From: Vandiemenella viatica
Taxonomy: Eukaryota > Arthropoda > Insecta > Orthoptera > Morabidae
NCBI GenBank assembly: GCA_031002005.1
Contig: CM061920.1
Coordinates: 52,244,610-52,308,609 of the forward strand
DNA length: 64,000 nt
Direction of reading: 5' to 3'
Both the position numbers and the translations under genes were made by a program. Below are positions 46,473-58,846 of the stretch, piece by piece. The notes beneath the pieces are model-generated. The model ran no database searches. It saw only the letters and a list, made by a program, of their open reading frames with translations, and had not been told where the DNA came from. Within the stretch, counting starts at the first letter, position 1, and each line of letters starts with the position of its first letter.

Positions 46473-46574
46473 GAAAATAAGACAGGATAGGGAAAATAAC
46501 CCACCACTTACTGCACATGGAGATAGGGGAATCAGGGAAGTGACAAGTTATTTTCCCTATCCTATCTTATTTTC
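46473..46574. other. 28-bp-arm inverted repeat with 12-bp flanking direct repeats
   Basis: GAAAATAAGACAGGATAGGG... (46473-46500) pairs with 46547-46574 with one mismatch around a 46-base loop. TTAATAACCTTG occurs at 46462-46473 and again at 46612-46623, flanking the structure. This may be a small insertion with a 12-bp duplication or a locally duplicated fold-back. Confidence 0.7.
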
Positions 46575-46624
46575 ATTGTCTAACAGCAGTTTCATTGTCA
46601 CCATTATCCAGTTAATAACCTTGG

Positions 46625-47180
46625 ATCACTATTACAAGAAACAAGGGGCACAAAATCAGTTTTGCACTAACAGTCAGTCTTTGGGACAAAAAACAGGCAA
46701 CTCCAATTAGTCAAACTAAGTTGGTGTTACATTTTTACTCCATCATAAGGATTTCTCTCCTGAAACAAAAACAGACAAGTAATATAGTAACATAAACACA
46801 GAACTATGGTAATTTCACACTAATGTTATTTAAAATTCAAACCCATCAGGTGATTATTTTAAAAATTAATTCTAACAAAAAGTGTTTAAAGGAAATAATG
46901 TAAACCAATTTTAATGGGTGGGTCTTGCTTCAGTCTTAAGGGTTAAAACTTAAGGGTGAAAAAAAGCTAGATTTTAATTCAAAGTCTTACACAGTCCTAA
47001 ACAGTATAGGTCTTCTTCAATAACTGCAACAAAACTGTGCAATATAGCAACATAGGTTTTAAGTAATATTATTGTTATTTTTTAAAATAATAAGTTATTC
47101 TCTGCAATTTGCAAAAATTGTGGAACTTTCTTGTCATTACATTATTAAATATTATTGTAGCACAACTTTAAAAGTTCAAG
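46625..47180. other. unassigned AT-rich stretch
   Basis: No open frame, terminal repeat or RNA gene recognised. Confidence 0.4.
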
Positions 47181-48429
47181 ATTGTGGGAAACAGAAAATT
47201 TAGTTACATTAAAACATGGGAAAGTTGCACAGATCCTGATGCAATCTAATCTAGTAAGTCCCTGTGGAAAGCGAGTCATCTTCATTTCCATGACATGCAG
47301 CTGTTGTTCATGACTGGCCAACATTCAGTTCCATAGAATGTGACTTGTCAAATGATGATTCTGTAAATCTTTGATTTAAGGTATAGTGGCACCTTCCAGT
47401 TGAAAAGGACTTTTGTGACCTTACACCACTTCTTCCAGGCAGTGTTGACTATGCTTAGGCTATCTGAGATTGTCTGGCCGTTCAAACATATGAGTGTTTC
47501 CAGATATTTGAACTCAGATGACTTACATAGTTCAGCAACACCAATGTTAACAGACCCATCAGTTGGAACTACACATTCCATGTACTCAGTCTTCTTTATG
47601 TTAAGTCACAGCCCATGTTTGTTCAGGAAAGTTTTCCAACATTGTTCCAGTTCCTGTTGAGACTTGCAGGTGATCATGAAACTGTCAGCACAGTGTGGAG
47701 AGAGTAGTTTTGCAGCAATAGTGTTGACACAGAGGATAAACAGGAGTGGGGACAAAGCCACTGATGAAAACCATCTCTGATGGGAAAAGTTGCATGATTT
47801 CCTGCAGCACTTTATACATAGCTAACGATGTTTCTATAAAGAAGCTGGATAGATTTAACATAAGAAGCTGGATACATTTATTATATACTTCTGGTACTAC
47901 ATGCTGTTGCATTGTGTACCAGATAAGATCACTAGATACCTTATCAAAGGGCTTTTCAAGACAAGACAAAAAAAAAAAAAAAAAAAGGGTTTTTGAAGCA
48001 GTTTTCTCTTTTCAAGGTGCCTTTCACAAATTCAGACTGATTGAGAGCAATCTTAACTATCCTCCAAAGATGTGCATCTACAATATGCTCAAAAATATCC
48101 ATCATATTGCAAAGTAGGTAAATCAGTCGATAATTGAAACGTCTAGCATGCCTCCCTTTCCTTAAGAAAGGGGTCTGGTAACACTAATGAGCCAAGAACA
48201 AGGAGCTTCCTATGAGCTTGTTAAAGAGATTTGCAAGGAATCCAAGCATCTTCAAAATCTCCGACGGGATACCATCTGGTTCAGACGCCTTAAACTCTAT
48301 ATTTTATTCATGGCAGACTCCGCTTTAACAGCCATGATAGCCGGAGCTGGGCCACACACAGGATCTGCAGGTGGCATTAACAAGTGTGGAAATTCTTGTT
48401 GCTGATATTTTCAAAGTGTATTTACAATC

Positions 48430-50550
48430 TGTGAGTGGAAACTTTCCCGGCATACTGATACAACAAAATCTTCTCGGGTGTCCAGCCGGAAGGTGTTGTA
48501 CAAACACGACGTTTCGACAGCTATCTAGCTGTCTTCATCACGTATCTTCTAGTTGTCACAAGCCGACTGTCACTGCCTCAACTGGCTTAGCCACACATTG
48601 AACTTCCTTTATATCTTCAGCGATGGCACGAAAAATCTTGGGCTCACTACGATGCCTCCTCCCCTGCCCCCCGGATGCGCTGGCAGAGCGCGATGCTGGG
48701 AGGCCCACTCGTTCTGGTTGGTCGAGAGTGCCAGCTTATGGTTGTATGGCTTGCACAAGGTCCCCAAGCAGAGTGTACCATTAAGACCTATTGTGAGTGC
48801 CATTGGGGCACCAACTTATCAGTTTGCCAAGTATCTGGCACCCCTTCTTAACCCCTTTGTGGGTCGGTGCTGTCATCACATCAAGAACTCGACGGAATTT
48901 GTGGAGACCATCCAGGCCCTAACAGTTTCAGATACTGACATCCTGGTCAGCTTTGATGTGGTATTGCTCTTCACCCGCGTACTGGTGAGGGACAAACTTC
49001 ACCTGATACTCCGTCATTTTGAACTGACCACCGTAGACCTCTTTGAACACGTTCTTACATCCACCTATTTCATATATGGAGGGAGGTACTATCAACAATC
49101 TGACAGAGTGGCTATGGGGTCACCGCTCTCTCTGGTAGTAGCAAATCTCTACATGGAGGATTTTGAGAGAAGGCACTAGAGAGTGCCACCCTCAAACCTT
49201 CTACCATTATGTCGATCATACTTTCGCTGTGTGGCCACATGGTATTCAAACGTTGGAGGAATTCCTCGACCATCTCAATGGAATCCACCCTAATATATGC
49301 TTTACCAAGGAGGTATAGAAGGACGGGTGCCTCCCTTTCTTGGACACCTTGATAAAGTGGAAACCAGATGGTACTTTGTCACATAGCTTATACCGCAAAC
49401 CCACCCACACCAAGTGCTACTTGGGTGCAGCCAGCTTCCATCATCCAGCACAATGCAACTCTGTATTGTCCACACTGGTACACAGAGCAAGAGCAATTTC
49501 CGATCGTGAGAGCCTGCTGATAGAAATATCTCAAGATCGTCTTTGAGCGGAACGGCTACTCTTGGTGGCAGATAGAGCGTGCCTTCATTCAGAAGCCACT
49601 AAGACCACCATCGGAACAAGAAGATCCACCAAAAACTCTTGCTATCCTTCCGTATGCTGGGAACATGTCGGGAAAAATTGGAAGACTCCTGGCACGGTAT
49701 GGGATAAAAAGTATCATCCAGCCTCCCGCCAAGATACGTGATATGCTGCGATCGGTAAAAGATGACTTAGGCTTGAGGACACCTGGGATCTATTCCATAC
49801 TGTGTGAATGTAGTAAAGTGTATATCTGTCAGACCATCAGAACGATCGAAGAGTGCCTTACTGAACACAAATGACATCTAAGGCTGATGCAACCGGAAAA
49901 GTCTGTGATAGCTGAGCATGCTTTTGACAAAGTACACAGGGTAGAGTTTGACAAGACAGTAGTGCTGGCTAGGGCCTCTTCCTTCTGGGACTCGGTTATA
50001 AGCGAGGCATTGGAGATCCAGCTAAATGACAACAACATAAACAGGGATGGCGGGCTCTATCTGACCAAAGCCTGAAGACCAATCATTAGCGATCTCTGAT
50101 GAGAGTGAAGCAGATCTGCACAACAGGGTGTAGAGGGCATAAATGACACCAGTCGGGCACCACAGCGGACCGTGAATTAAGCTAGCACTTGCAGCCAATC
50201 AGAGCGGATCCATCAGCATTGTGGACTTCCAGCGCAAATGATGCTACTCGGTGGCTGCAGCGAGCCATGTATTAAGCCGGCGCTCTTGACCAACCAGAAC
50301 GAGTGGGCCTCCCAGCATCGCGCTCCGCCAGCACATCCAGGCGACAGGGGAACGAGCGTCGTAGTGAACCCAAGATTTTTCGTGCCATCGCTGTAAATGC
50401 AAAGGAAGTTTAATGGGTGGCTAAGCCAGTTGAGGCAGTGACAGTCAGCTTGCGACAACTAGAAGATACTTGATGAAGACAGCAAAGCTAGCTGTCGAAA
50501 CATCGTGTTTTTACAACACCATCCGGCTGGACACCCGAGAAGATTTTGTT
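48430..50550 (+). mobile_element. Penelope-like element 2, 2.1 kb
   Basis: Flanked by GTATTTACAATC (48418-48429) and GTATTTACGATC (50551-50562), a 12-bp duplication with one difference. The ends are inverted arms of about 300 bases (48443-48745 against 50250-50550); shared text includes CTCGGGTGTCCAGCCGG (left) and CCGGCTGGACACCCGAG (right). Each arm holds TGATGAAGACAGC...GCTGTCGAAAC (50471-50501; 48507-48541 on the minus strand), close to the hammerhead core. The element is inserted in an RTE LINE. Confidence 0.85.
48730..50075 (+). pseudogene. Penelope-like RT with GIY-YIG endonuclease, 5'-truncated
   Basis: The open frame from about 48730 reads YGLHKVPKQSVPLRPIVSAI, ILVSFDVVLLFTRV (first catalytic Asp) and VAMGSPLSLVVANLYMEDFE. 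In the next frame the catalytic box reads YVDHTFAVWPHG (49208-49243), so the second aspartate of YVDD is His. LPFLDT and SLYRKPTHTKCYLGAASFHH follow (49340-49445). The endonuclease core is GIYSILCECSKVYICQTIRT (49791-49850), with YIC instead of YIG, then EH and the tail LARASSFWDSVISEALEIQL to a stop near 50074. The N-terminal part and the RT fingers are missing. It is inactive. Confidence 0.87.
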
Positions 50551-51683
50551 GTATTTACGATCAGCTGAAGATCTCGGATGGTTTCTGTAGAAGTTTTTAG
50601 TTTTCATCCTTAATGGGTCATAACATGCTCAATATGCTGAGTGGAATCGTGATGTCTCTTCACTAGGCGGTACATGCTTTTTGCTCTTTCTGATTTATTT
50701 AGCACATTGTACATGTTCCTATAACAGTCTTCTTTTCCTTTAACCACTGACTTCAGTGGTCCATATTTCTACTGATTGGAATAAATTCCCAATTTAAGCC
50801 AAGTCTTGTAGGATAACTTGTTTGTCTTGATGTTATCTTGCACTTGATCATTCCAATACAATATTTCTTTGTTGATGAAACAACATTTACATCTTGTTGT
50901 GCCCATCATCTTATCCAGACTTCGTCAGCATGGTATTCATATTTTGACATATCTAGAGTGCTTATAGACATTTTCAGCTGTATATGATGGTGATTTAATT
51001 CACTCCAATGCAGACTTCAGGTTTTACTTGGATAGCTTGAGGCAAATCCTAAAGCTCAGAAGGAGCAAGTTATGTTTGAGCATGATGTGGACCGATCTTA
51101 TGACTTTTACATCTGTTACAAACTTAAAGTCACCCCTTCAAATTAACCTGCGTATGCGTTCCCCTGCAGCTAAAGGTAATGACATACAATGGATGATTTC
51201 TGTAGAAGGTGTTAACCATGGCTAATTCCAATAACTCAGAAAATTCCAAGATTCTGTTGCTCTCCAAAGCCATGCCCTCCATGTACAACATTTCTGTTCC
51301 TTCTGCTGTATCCATTAAGGTCACCATTAATGAAGAGGAGCTAATTTTCTTCGGTGGAATACAGGTAGGTTTCAAGATGTTCAAAAATTCCTTCTTTGGA
51401 TCATCTTAGCACATAGTTTGTGAGAAATAGAAAGGAAACTATGCATAAGATTTTGTCCTGATGATAATTTCTATGGGTCTATAACAAGCTCCTGAGTCAC
51501 CACAAACTTGTTGACGCTGTGGACAAGCAATCAGCTCAAATGTGGGTCACAGTGAGAAAATAATAATATTCAGGCATCTACAGGAGAAGATTCTAGATTT
51601 CAAATTCTTTTCATTGCAGTTCTTTCCACAGTTGTCAGCACTATCAGTTGTAATCTTTCGTGTTGCTTTCTCAATTATATTTA

Positions 51684-53004
51684 CGAGGCGTATTTTTTAA
51701 GTAAGTACCGTTTTGTCACACCGTGGCTGCAGCACTACAGTCGGCGTTCTGTGCATGCGCACTGGGTACCTGCATCTCTTGCCTACGCACTGACACCATT
51801 ACAGTCTAATTCTTCCTTCTTTAAATTGTTCATTGAGTGTGTAAGATGCCTCCGATAATCGTTGAGTCCCGCCAACTATGAAGTACGGGCTGTTATTAGA
51901 TTTCTTTGTGCTAAAGGCCTAAAACCGATCGATATTCATCGTGAGATCTGTGCAGTTTACGTACAAAACATTATAAGTGATGGAATGGTGAGAAAGTGGG
52001 TGAAAGGATTTAAAGATGGCTGCACAAATGTGAACGATGAACAACATAGTGGGCGTTCTTCGGTTGTTAATGAAAGTTTGGTGCAGAAAGTGGACAATAA
52101 GGTGAGAGAAAACAGACACTTTACGATTTCTTCCTTGAGTGATGACTTTCCTAATGTTTCTCGTAGTGTTTTATATGGCATTGTGAATTACCGAAAATTG
52201 TGCTAATGTTGGGTACCGAAAATGTTAACGGATGTGCACAAAACCAAACGTTTAGGCAGTGCATTGACTTTCCTTGAGCAGTACCACAACGATGGTGATG
52301 ATTTCTTAAGCCAAATTGTTACGGGCGATGAAACATGGGTGGCCTATGTCACACCTGAATCAAAGTCACAGTCCATGGAATGGCAGCATTCAGATTCACC
52401 CAAAAAAGTGAAGTTCAAGCAAACAATTTCTGCCCGGAAAATCATGTGCACATTTTTTTGGGACAGAAAAGGAGAATTGCTTGTGGCATTTCTGCCTCGT
52501 AATGAGACAATCAATGCAGCAGCTTATTGTGAGACATTGAACAATCTGCACCGTTCAATCCAGAACAAAAGATGTGGCAAGTTGAGCAAGGACATCGTTT
52601 TGCTGCATGACAATGCCCGTCCACATGTGGCTAATCAGACCAAAGATCTCACCACATCTTTTCGATGGGAAACTCTAGATCATCCTCCGTACAGCCCTGA
52701 TCTGGCACCCAGTGACTACCATCTGTTCCTGCACTTGAAGAAACACCTGGGCAGTCAGCGTCTTGAAGACGATAACGAAGTCAAAACAGTTGTGATGCAG
52801 TGGTTACTAAGTCAGGCGGCAGACTTCTATGAAGAGGGTTTTCAGAAACTGGTACTACGTTATGACAAATGCCTCAATATTGAAGGGAATTATGTAGAAA
52901 AGTAGAGTAAGGTACAGGCTTTCATGTAAAAATAAAATTATTGAGATATATTTGCATGTCTTTTTTAAATTTCAAAACGGTACTTACTTAAAACACATGC
53001 CTCG
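51684..53004 (+). mobile_element. mariner transposon, full length, 1.32 kb
   Basis: Inverted ends CGAGGCGTATTTTTTAAGTA (left) and, on the other strand, CGAGGCATGTGTTTTAAGTA (right), both continuing AGTACCGTTTT. TA dinucleotides flank at 51682-51683 and 53005-53006. The transposase is on the plus strand. It belongs to a different mariner lineage from the one at 9891-11249, judged by the unlike ends. Confidence 0.93.
51846..52905 (+). pseudogene. mariner transposase (DD34D), start frameshift and one stop
   Basis: The expected ATG (51846, MPPII) is out of frame with the body by a one-base change near 51860. The body from 51862 reads SPANYEVRAVIRFLCAKGLK, then a helix-turn-helix region with DEQHSGRSSVVNE. 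A TAA at 52204-52206 replaces a residue just before WVPKML. After it the frame is open to the TAG at 52903-52905: VTGDETWVAYVTPES (first Asp), VLLHDNARPHVAN (second Asp), HPPYSPDLAPSDYHLFLHLK (third Asp). A few residues are also missing in frame near VLYGIVNYRKLC. With only these faults the copy is among the best preserved in the window. Confidence 0.93.
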
Positions 53005-53229
53005 TATTTAATCCTTAAATAACTTTTTTTAAATTGATCATGCTTTAATGAGACTTCTTTTGCCTGCAATACCATGTCTTTAGCTTTAGTATTATTATTC
53101 CTAGCTAGCTTATTATGGGGCAGGTTGGAGGTCTCTGTAGTGTGAGCTGGAAGCAGAAGTATCGTCTGTGAAATGTGTGTTTTTATCATGCAGCTTTTGT
53201 ATTAACCTGTTCATGAAATTAATATTTTT

Positions 53230-53815
53230 TTGAAGTGGAAATTTGAGACCAATCCGTATTCATACAGAAGATTTGGAAAATTGACTGCGGACCGTAATGA
53301 AACATGACTGGCACACATGGAAATGTTAACTGAAGACACAATATATGATCTTGGGATATTTTGGTTGGGAGAATACACTGAGGAACTGGTAGAAAAAAGT
53401 TTTAAAAACTTGCATCTATTAGAAAAGGTGATGAACTGATAAAATCAGGAAGTAAGGTAATTGGACTATTGTTTGAGTGTGGTGAAGGTATGGAACCCAT
53501 ATGATGGCAACTGAATCTGTCTGGAAATTACTATAGAACACAATCAGTAAACGGTTTGATAAAACATCCAAATAAAACCAGTTCTATTAAAAAATCAAAA
53601 CCAATGAGCTAACAAATAAACAAAAATGTAGTGACATGGGAATCCAATCGATGATAAGACTCTGCATATCCTGCTTTTTGCTGATGATAAGGTCATAGTG
53701 GCTGGTGATTATGATGATGTAAGCTATACATTAAAGAATTTGAAAACTTTGGACTTACCATACACATGGAAGAGATTGAGTATATAGCAATGGGGAAAAC
53801 CTTCCCACTGACCTC
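53230..53815 (+). pseudogene. LINE RT fragments
   Basis: Short RT-like text in broken frames: KTLHILLFADDKVIVAGDYD (53660-53720), an intact FADD box, and text resembling a LINE thumb upstream (LEKSFKNLHLLEKV-like, 53390-53440). No full domain is preserved; clade not assigned. Confidence 0.5.
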
Positions 53816-54600
53816 AATATTGGAATATTTACATGATTCAGATATATAAGTGTTACAATTTCTTCAGTAAGGATTTGCTTAACAAAATAGAATGGGGAAA
53901 GATGTTTCCCTTCTATGCATGGGATAGTAAGTGTTGGGTTTACTCCAAGGGCCTTTTTGGAGATTGAGGAGAGGAAGATGTTTGGTGTCAAGGATATGTT
54001 GGTAAGCCTACAGAGTTCAGAGAAGGTTGAGGTATAAAGAGAAACTGTGATAGCTCTTACTGTAAAACAGTTGAGTACTGGCATTTTTTACCACTGGACT
54101 GGAAAAGTTGCTGGTATACACTGTTTGCCTGTAGCCACTCACTGAGTTAGTGGTGAGGCCTATATATGAACTTGTATAGTAGAGGGATGCGAGTTGGATA
54201 TATGAAGTGTGTTATGGTGCATGTGGCAGGTCCCATAATAGGAAAGTTTTCCCCTGTAATCAGATTAGGTGGTGGTGGTGAGGTGCATGCTTCATGCTTT
54301 GCAGCAGGGTCTGTTGGATGGGAATGATCCATGCGATGGTTTTGGGGAATTAAAGGTGAGTATTTATGAAACAAGTTATTCTCAAGGTTGGATGGTCTGC
54401 TGAAGCATGTGCATGGGACAGTGGGCTGTATTTTGAGGAGAAGGGTTTGCATACCGGGGAGGTGTAGGAATTGTCAACTAACAGTTTTGACCATTTACAG
54501 GCTGAATTTTGACCTGCTAACATGCATTAGTCTTTCATGCCACAAACCTAATGTTTTTAATTTTCCATTTTCATAGTGTAATGAACTTACTACAATTTTT
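53816..54600. other. unassigned stretch
   Basis: Open frames on the minus strand (53755-54084, 54147-54452) have no family motif. The sequence ends in a T run (54597-54605) at the truncated edge of the Copia element. Confidence 0.4.
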
Positions 54601-54603
54601 TTT

Positions 54604-54990
54604 TTAAATAGGTTCGGTTCTCACCACATACAAGCAACCCTTATTCCCCATTTTGAATAGTAATTTTCTACTGTCATCGCAAATGCAACATCCATTTTTA
54701 TTAACAACAACTTTATTATTATTTTCAGTTAACTGTTTAACTGACAAAATTCCATGGCTAATGCCAGGCACTAAAAGAGTGTCTTTAATTTGCATGTCAC
54801 TATATGTAGAATTATTACTTATAATCTTTGCATTTACACTACCCATTTCAATTGTAGGTGTCATTGTGCCATTTGCTGTCACAACATTTGCAGCAGTCTG
54901 ACTTCTACTGATCCAAGAAAAATAATTTTTATCTGGAAATGTGTGACGAGTAGCACCTGAGTCTATGACCCCTATATAGCTTATCCACAT
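54604..54990 (-). pseudogene. Copia protease fragment
   Basis: YIGVIDSGATRHTFPDKNYF carries the DSGA catalytic motif of aspartic proteases in Copia polyproteins. ANGTMTPTIEMGSV, IKDTLLVPGISHGILSVKQL and GCCICDDSRKLL follow in the standard order, then GCLYVVRTE. The frame then ends at a T run. The protease would release gag, integrase and RT from the polyprotein. Confidence 0.85.
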
Positions 54991-55019
54991 GAAGCATCCA
55001 TTGTCAATGCACTACATCT

Positions 55020-56970
55020 ACATCTATACTCTGCAATTCACAAATATTGTGGGTGGCAGAGGGTGATAAGGACCAATCCTAATTCTGTGCATTCCAATCC
55101 TTAACAGAACAAGGAAAGAAAGAATACATAAAAGTATGAGTACAGCATCTTATTTCTCTAATCTTTTCCCTCCTGTCATTGTGACCTAAATAGGTTGGCA
55201 GAAGAAGTATTTCATTGCACTCATAAATTAAAGATTTTCACATATTCTCCAACAAATTCAAATGAAAACAACGTCACCTGTCTGCCAAACAATCCCAGCC
55301 CAACACACGTACCAACTCCGTGACACTTTCGTAAGGACTGTATCTAGCAGTCATGAATCGAGCAGCTCTCTTCTGTACTTTCTCTAACATTTCATCAATC
55401 CCTTGTGATACAGTTCCCAAACTCCTCAACAGTAATCCAAATGCGGATGCACTAGTGTTTTGTACGTTATTTTCTTTGTATGAGCATTACAACTTCTCAA
55501 AATATGACCTATTAATCATAGTTTAGAATAAGCTTTGCTTACGACGGAAGTTATGTGCAAGTCCCATTTCATGTTGCTTTGTACTATTATGCCTAGATAC
55601 TTCAGGAAATTCACCTTGTCAACAACTGAATTGTTAACTTTGTATTCGTGAGCAAACGGGGTCTTTTTATGACCTATTTGCATTGCCTTGCACTTTTTGC
55701 AGTTAAGTGTAAGCTGCCACTTATGGCACTATTCCAAAATAATATCCAGAGCGCGCTGAATTTCTAAGCAATTGTCAGAGGACCTTACTTCCCTACAGAT
55801 AGTGCACCATCAGCAAATAATCGCATCATGCAATTAATGTTGTCACCAAGATCGTTTATAAAAATTAGGAAAAGAAGTGGTCCTATTACACAAACATGAA
55901 GAATGCGCGAAGTAACATCTAGCTTAGAAGAGACTTTGCCGTCAACAACGTCATACTGTGATCGACCAGTTACAAAATTGTGTATCCATTCACAAATCTG
56001 ATCCGATATACCATATACTTGAATCTTTGCAAAAAGTCAGTTGTGTGGTACAGAGTCAAAAGCTTTCCGAAAATTGCATCAACTTGTGAACCTGCAATGA
56101 TAACTTTAATTACGTCATGCAAAAATAGAGCCAGTTGCATTTTACATGATCTGTTCTTCCAAAATCCATGTTGGTTTGCTGTAAGTAACTCGTTTTCATC
56201 TAGAAACTTCATAAAGTTAGAGCATATGACATGCTCCAGAATTCTACTATAAACAGATATTAGAGATAAGGGTTGATAATTCCTAGCATCACTCCGATCT
56301 CCTTTCTTGAAAACAGAAATCACTTGCGCTGTTTTCCAGTCAGAAGGTAGTTTTCTTTCTCCTAAAGATTTACAAAATATACCTGACAGAAATGGTTCTA
56401 TTTCTTCTGCGTATTCTGAAAATACTCTTACTGGTACACCATCAGGACCTGGTGCTTTCCACCACTTCAGGAGTTTTAAGTGCTTTATAATACTTAAACT
56501 ATCAATTTGTACTGGATCCATCTCAAATTCTACATGCCTTGGAAAAGCGGGAAAGTTTTCCATGTTTTTGTCAGTCAAAGAATTTTTAAATTTGGTGTTA
56601 AATATGGTAGCCTCGTCGTGGCTATCATCAACTTCCCGATCGTCTTATAGTACAGCTGGCATATTATTGTCATTACCACTAACTTTTTTTACATACAACC
56701 AATTTTTATGGAGTTTTTGTTGAGGCTCTTGGAAAGTGAATTGCAAGAAAAGTCATTAAAGGCCTCGTGCATCGCATTCTTACCATGCCCTCTTGTCTCA
56801 CATAACGTTTCTAAATCACTCCTATACAGCGTCCTTCTTGAGTGTGCAAGTATCTTCCTTTGGTTTTTAAGTAACCTTTTAACTTCACGTGTATACCATG
56901 GGGTATCATTCCCATCCCTGATTGTCCTTTTTGGTATATGTAAGTCCATACCTTTCCTGACTATAAGCAT
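55020..56970 (-). pseudogene. CR1 LINE ORF2: linker and reverse transcriptase
   Basis: The linker (GNDTPWYTREVKRLLKNQRK, 56860-56930) leads to the RT: KWWKAPGPDGVPVRVFSEYA, WKTAQVISVFKKGDRSDARN, YQPLSLISVYSRILEHVICS and ANQHGFWKNRSCKMQLALF (56130-56480). The palm continues in other frames with GPLLFLIFINDLGD (about 55845-55890), and MRLFADGALS (55800-55835) in place of FADD (second Asp is Gly). The C-terminal part KVQKRAARFMTARYS (55345-55390) is the usual CR1 thumb text. Stops and the lost aspartate make it inactive. Confidence 0.87.
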
Positions 56971-57060
56971 GAATCAAAGCCACATCTCTTCAACCGAGCC
57001 TCTTGTTTCTTTAAGGCAAGGTAATTATCCCTTAAACACTCCTATGTGGCCTTTTTGAAC

Positions 57061-58013
57061 CTATAAATAATACTTTCTTTTTTCTTTTTTGGGCGTGGCT
57101 GTTAATTTTACTGTAGGAATTACAGTTTTTTGACCACTTATTCCCGTGGTGGTAGAAATGTCCATGAATAATTCAGGCCTATTTTTAAGGAGAATATCTA
57201 ATATGTTTTCATTATCGTTGTGGTGCCACATTGGTTCAGTGATGAGCTGCTCAAGATGAAGATCTGAGAAAAGGTCAAGAATTATTTCACAGGATGTTTC
57301 ATCCTTGCCACCAGTAACGTGGACGTAATTAGTCCAGTCAATATACAGAAAGTTGAAGTCACCTCCTAGTATTATAGCATGATCCAGAAATTGAAGAGCT
57401 ATATTACTTACATTATTCCTCAAGGCCTCAGCAATAGTTACATCTGCATCTGGTGGACAATAGAAAGACCCTATTACAAGATTTGTCTTAGCTACGTTTA
57501 GTCTAATCCACAGGATTTCATAGACCGTATCGATATCTATTTCGTTACACAACAGGTATTTACTAATAGCTGTAAATACACCACCTCCATTCTAATGCAA
57601 CCTATCCTTACGGAAAATGTTCATGCTATTGTTAAAAACTAGTATCCGGGCTTTAACCAGCTTTCAGTACATAATACAATATCTGCTTCTGTGCTACTAA
57701 TAACACTTTCAAGCTCTAGCTGCTTGTTACAAACACTTCTACAGTTAATAATGAGTACTTTTAATGGTTGAGATTGATTTATGGTACTCCGAACATATGG
57801 TGCTGAATTTAATTGGGCTGTCCGTAACTGTAAGCCCAGTTTCGGGTCTTTCTCCCTCAGCCTAAAAAAATCCCCCAATGCACTCCACATGGTCCCTGCC
57901 ACCTGTTTAGCCAGCGGCGACCTTAACCATTGCGAGGCCCCAGGTGTCAGATCTATGTGAGGCCCTTGTCCTTTGTGCAAAGTATGTGAATCGAAAGTAT
58001 GCATTTCTGACAA
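57061..58013 (-). pseudogene. CR1 LINE ORF2: apurinic-like endonuclease
   Basis: PLKVLIINCRSVCNKQLELE and ADIVLCTESWLKPGY (57640-57770) carry the N and E motifs of the endonuclease. YEILWIRLNVAKTNLVIGSF, YCPPD and ILGGDFNFLYIDW (57330-57500) follow, then NENILDILLKNRPE. The last motif, SDH in active enzymes, reads SGQ (about 57130), so the catalytic His is lost. A frame break lies near 57590-57640. The 5' part overlaps the hAT insertion point at 57912. Confidence 0.85.
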
Positions 58014-58819
58014 TTTCTGGTAAATACAAAAGTTGTAAACAAATAAATTTTGAGTTTTAAAATATTATATTAGAAGATTTATAAATGTTAACAAACATAA
58101 AGATGATGAAATATTAATGATGATAACCTTGGGTACATAAATGCCTTAAAAGATATACGCAAGTATTTATAAAAATGTTTGTGGCTTTCCATAACACTAA
58201 AATCTTTAATTAAAGCACAATAATCTAATGAATGAGCTGCATCATTTTCAACTGAAAGCCAATCTTGTGTCATCTTATCCCTCAAATATGTTTTGATAAT
58301 TTTTATCCTCGAAAAACTCCTTTCTGCAGACACTGCCGCAGGTGTGGCTTGACCTTACAATTGTTAGCTAAATAATGGTAATGTGACAATAGCTAATGAA
58401 CAAAATGAAACACATGTATTCACCAAGCGTAAATCGTAAACACGACGAAAGTAACAAAACCAAAAGTTGATAATCTAATGCACGAGATTCAGATTGTAAT
58501 GAATTTTCCAATAATATGTTTAACAGTAAAAATACAAAAAATATTATTATTTATGGATAAATAATTTAATTTTGATATTGTTTATTTTACTTTTTATGTG
58601 AATGTGACACTGAATAAATCTAATTGAGAAATTTTATTCAGGCACTTATTATTATTAATATATATCTTACTATGAATTAATGAACTTTATTTTATTGTTG
58701 TAACTAATAGCTAAGGACAAAGTGAAAAGTTTTAAATGTAAACTTTTTCCTGCTAGGGTTGTTGCAAGAGCGAGGCCGCGGGCGATTGCCCTGCTCACCA
58801 CCCCCTAAGGCCGCCTCTG
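57912..58819 (-). mobile_element. hAT element, family 3, second copy, with transposase C-terminal domain
   Basis: Ends CAGCGGCGACCTTA and TAAGGCCGCCTCTG match the copy at 38180-39109. On the minus strand, 58333-58088 codes for MSAERSFSRIKIIKTYLRDK and MTQDWLSVENDAAHSLDYCA, the hAT C-terminal dimerisation domain; the N-terminal zinc finger and catalytic parts are absent. The flanks share only TAGC next to both ends, so the target duplication has eroded. Inserted in the CR1 LINE between ORF1 and ORF2. Confidence 0.88.
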
Positions 58820-58846
58820 TAGCTGATTCACAAGTGTAGTGCACAC

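Larger units (their letters stand above)
47180..51440 (-). pseudogene. RTE-clade LINE (EN-RT), interrupted by Penelope-like element 2
   Basis: On the minus strand: endonuclease NRILEFSELLELAMVNTFYR and PLYVITFSC (51150-51290); linker YGPLKSVVKGKEDCYRN and NVLNKSERAKSMYRL (50660-50770); then, past the insertion, fingers KAESAMNKI (about 48310-48335), KPFDKVSSDLIWY (47910-47960, first Asp region), and CADSFMI (about 47660-47690) where the catalytic box would be. The thumb and tail read YLETLICLNGQTISDS and WKKWCKVTKVLFNWKVPLYL, then KSKIYRIII.PVTFYGTECW (47310-47530), a pattern typical of RTE elements. Many stops and frameshifts. Confidence 0.8.
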
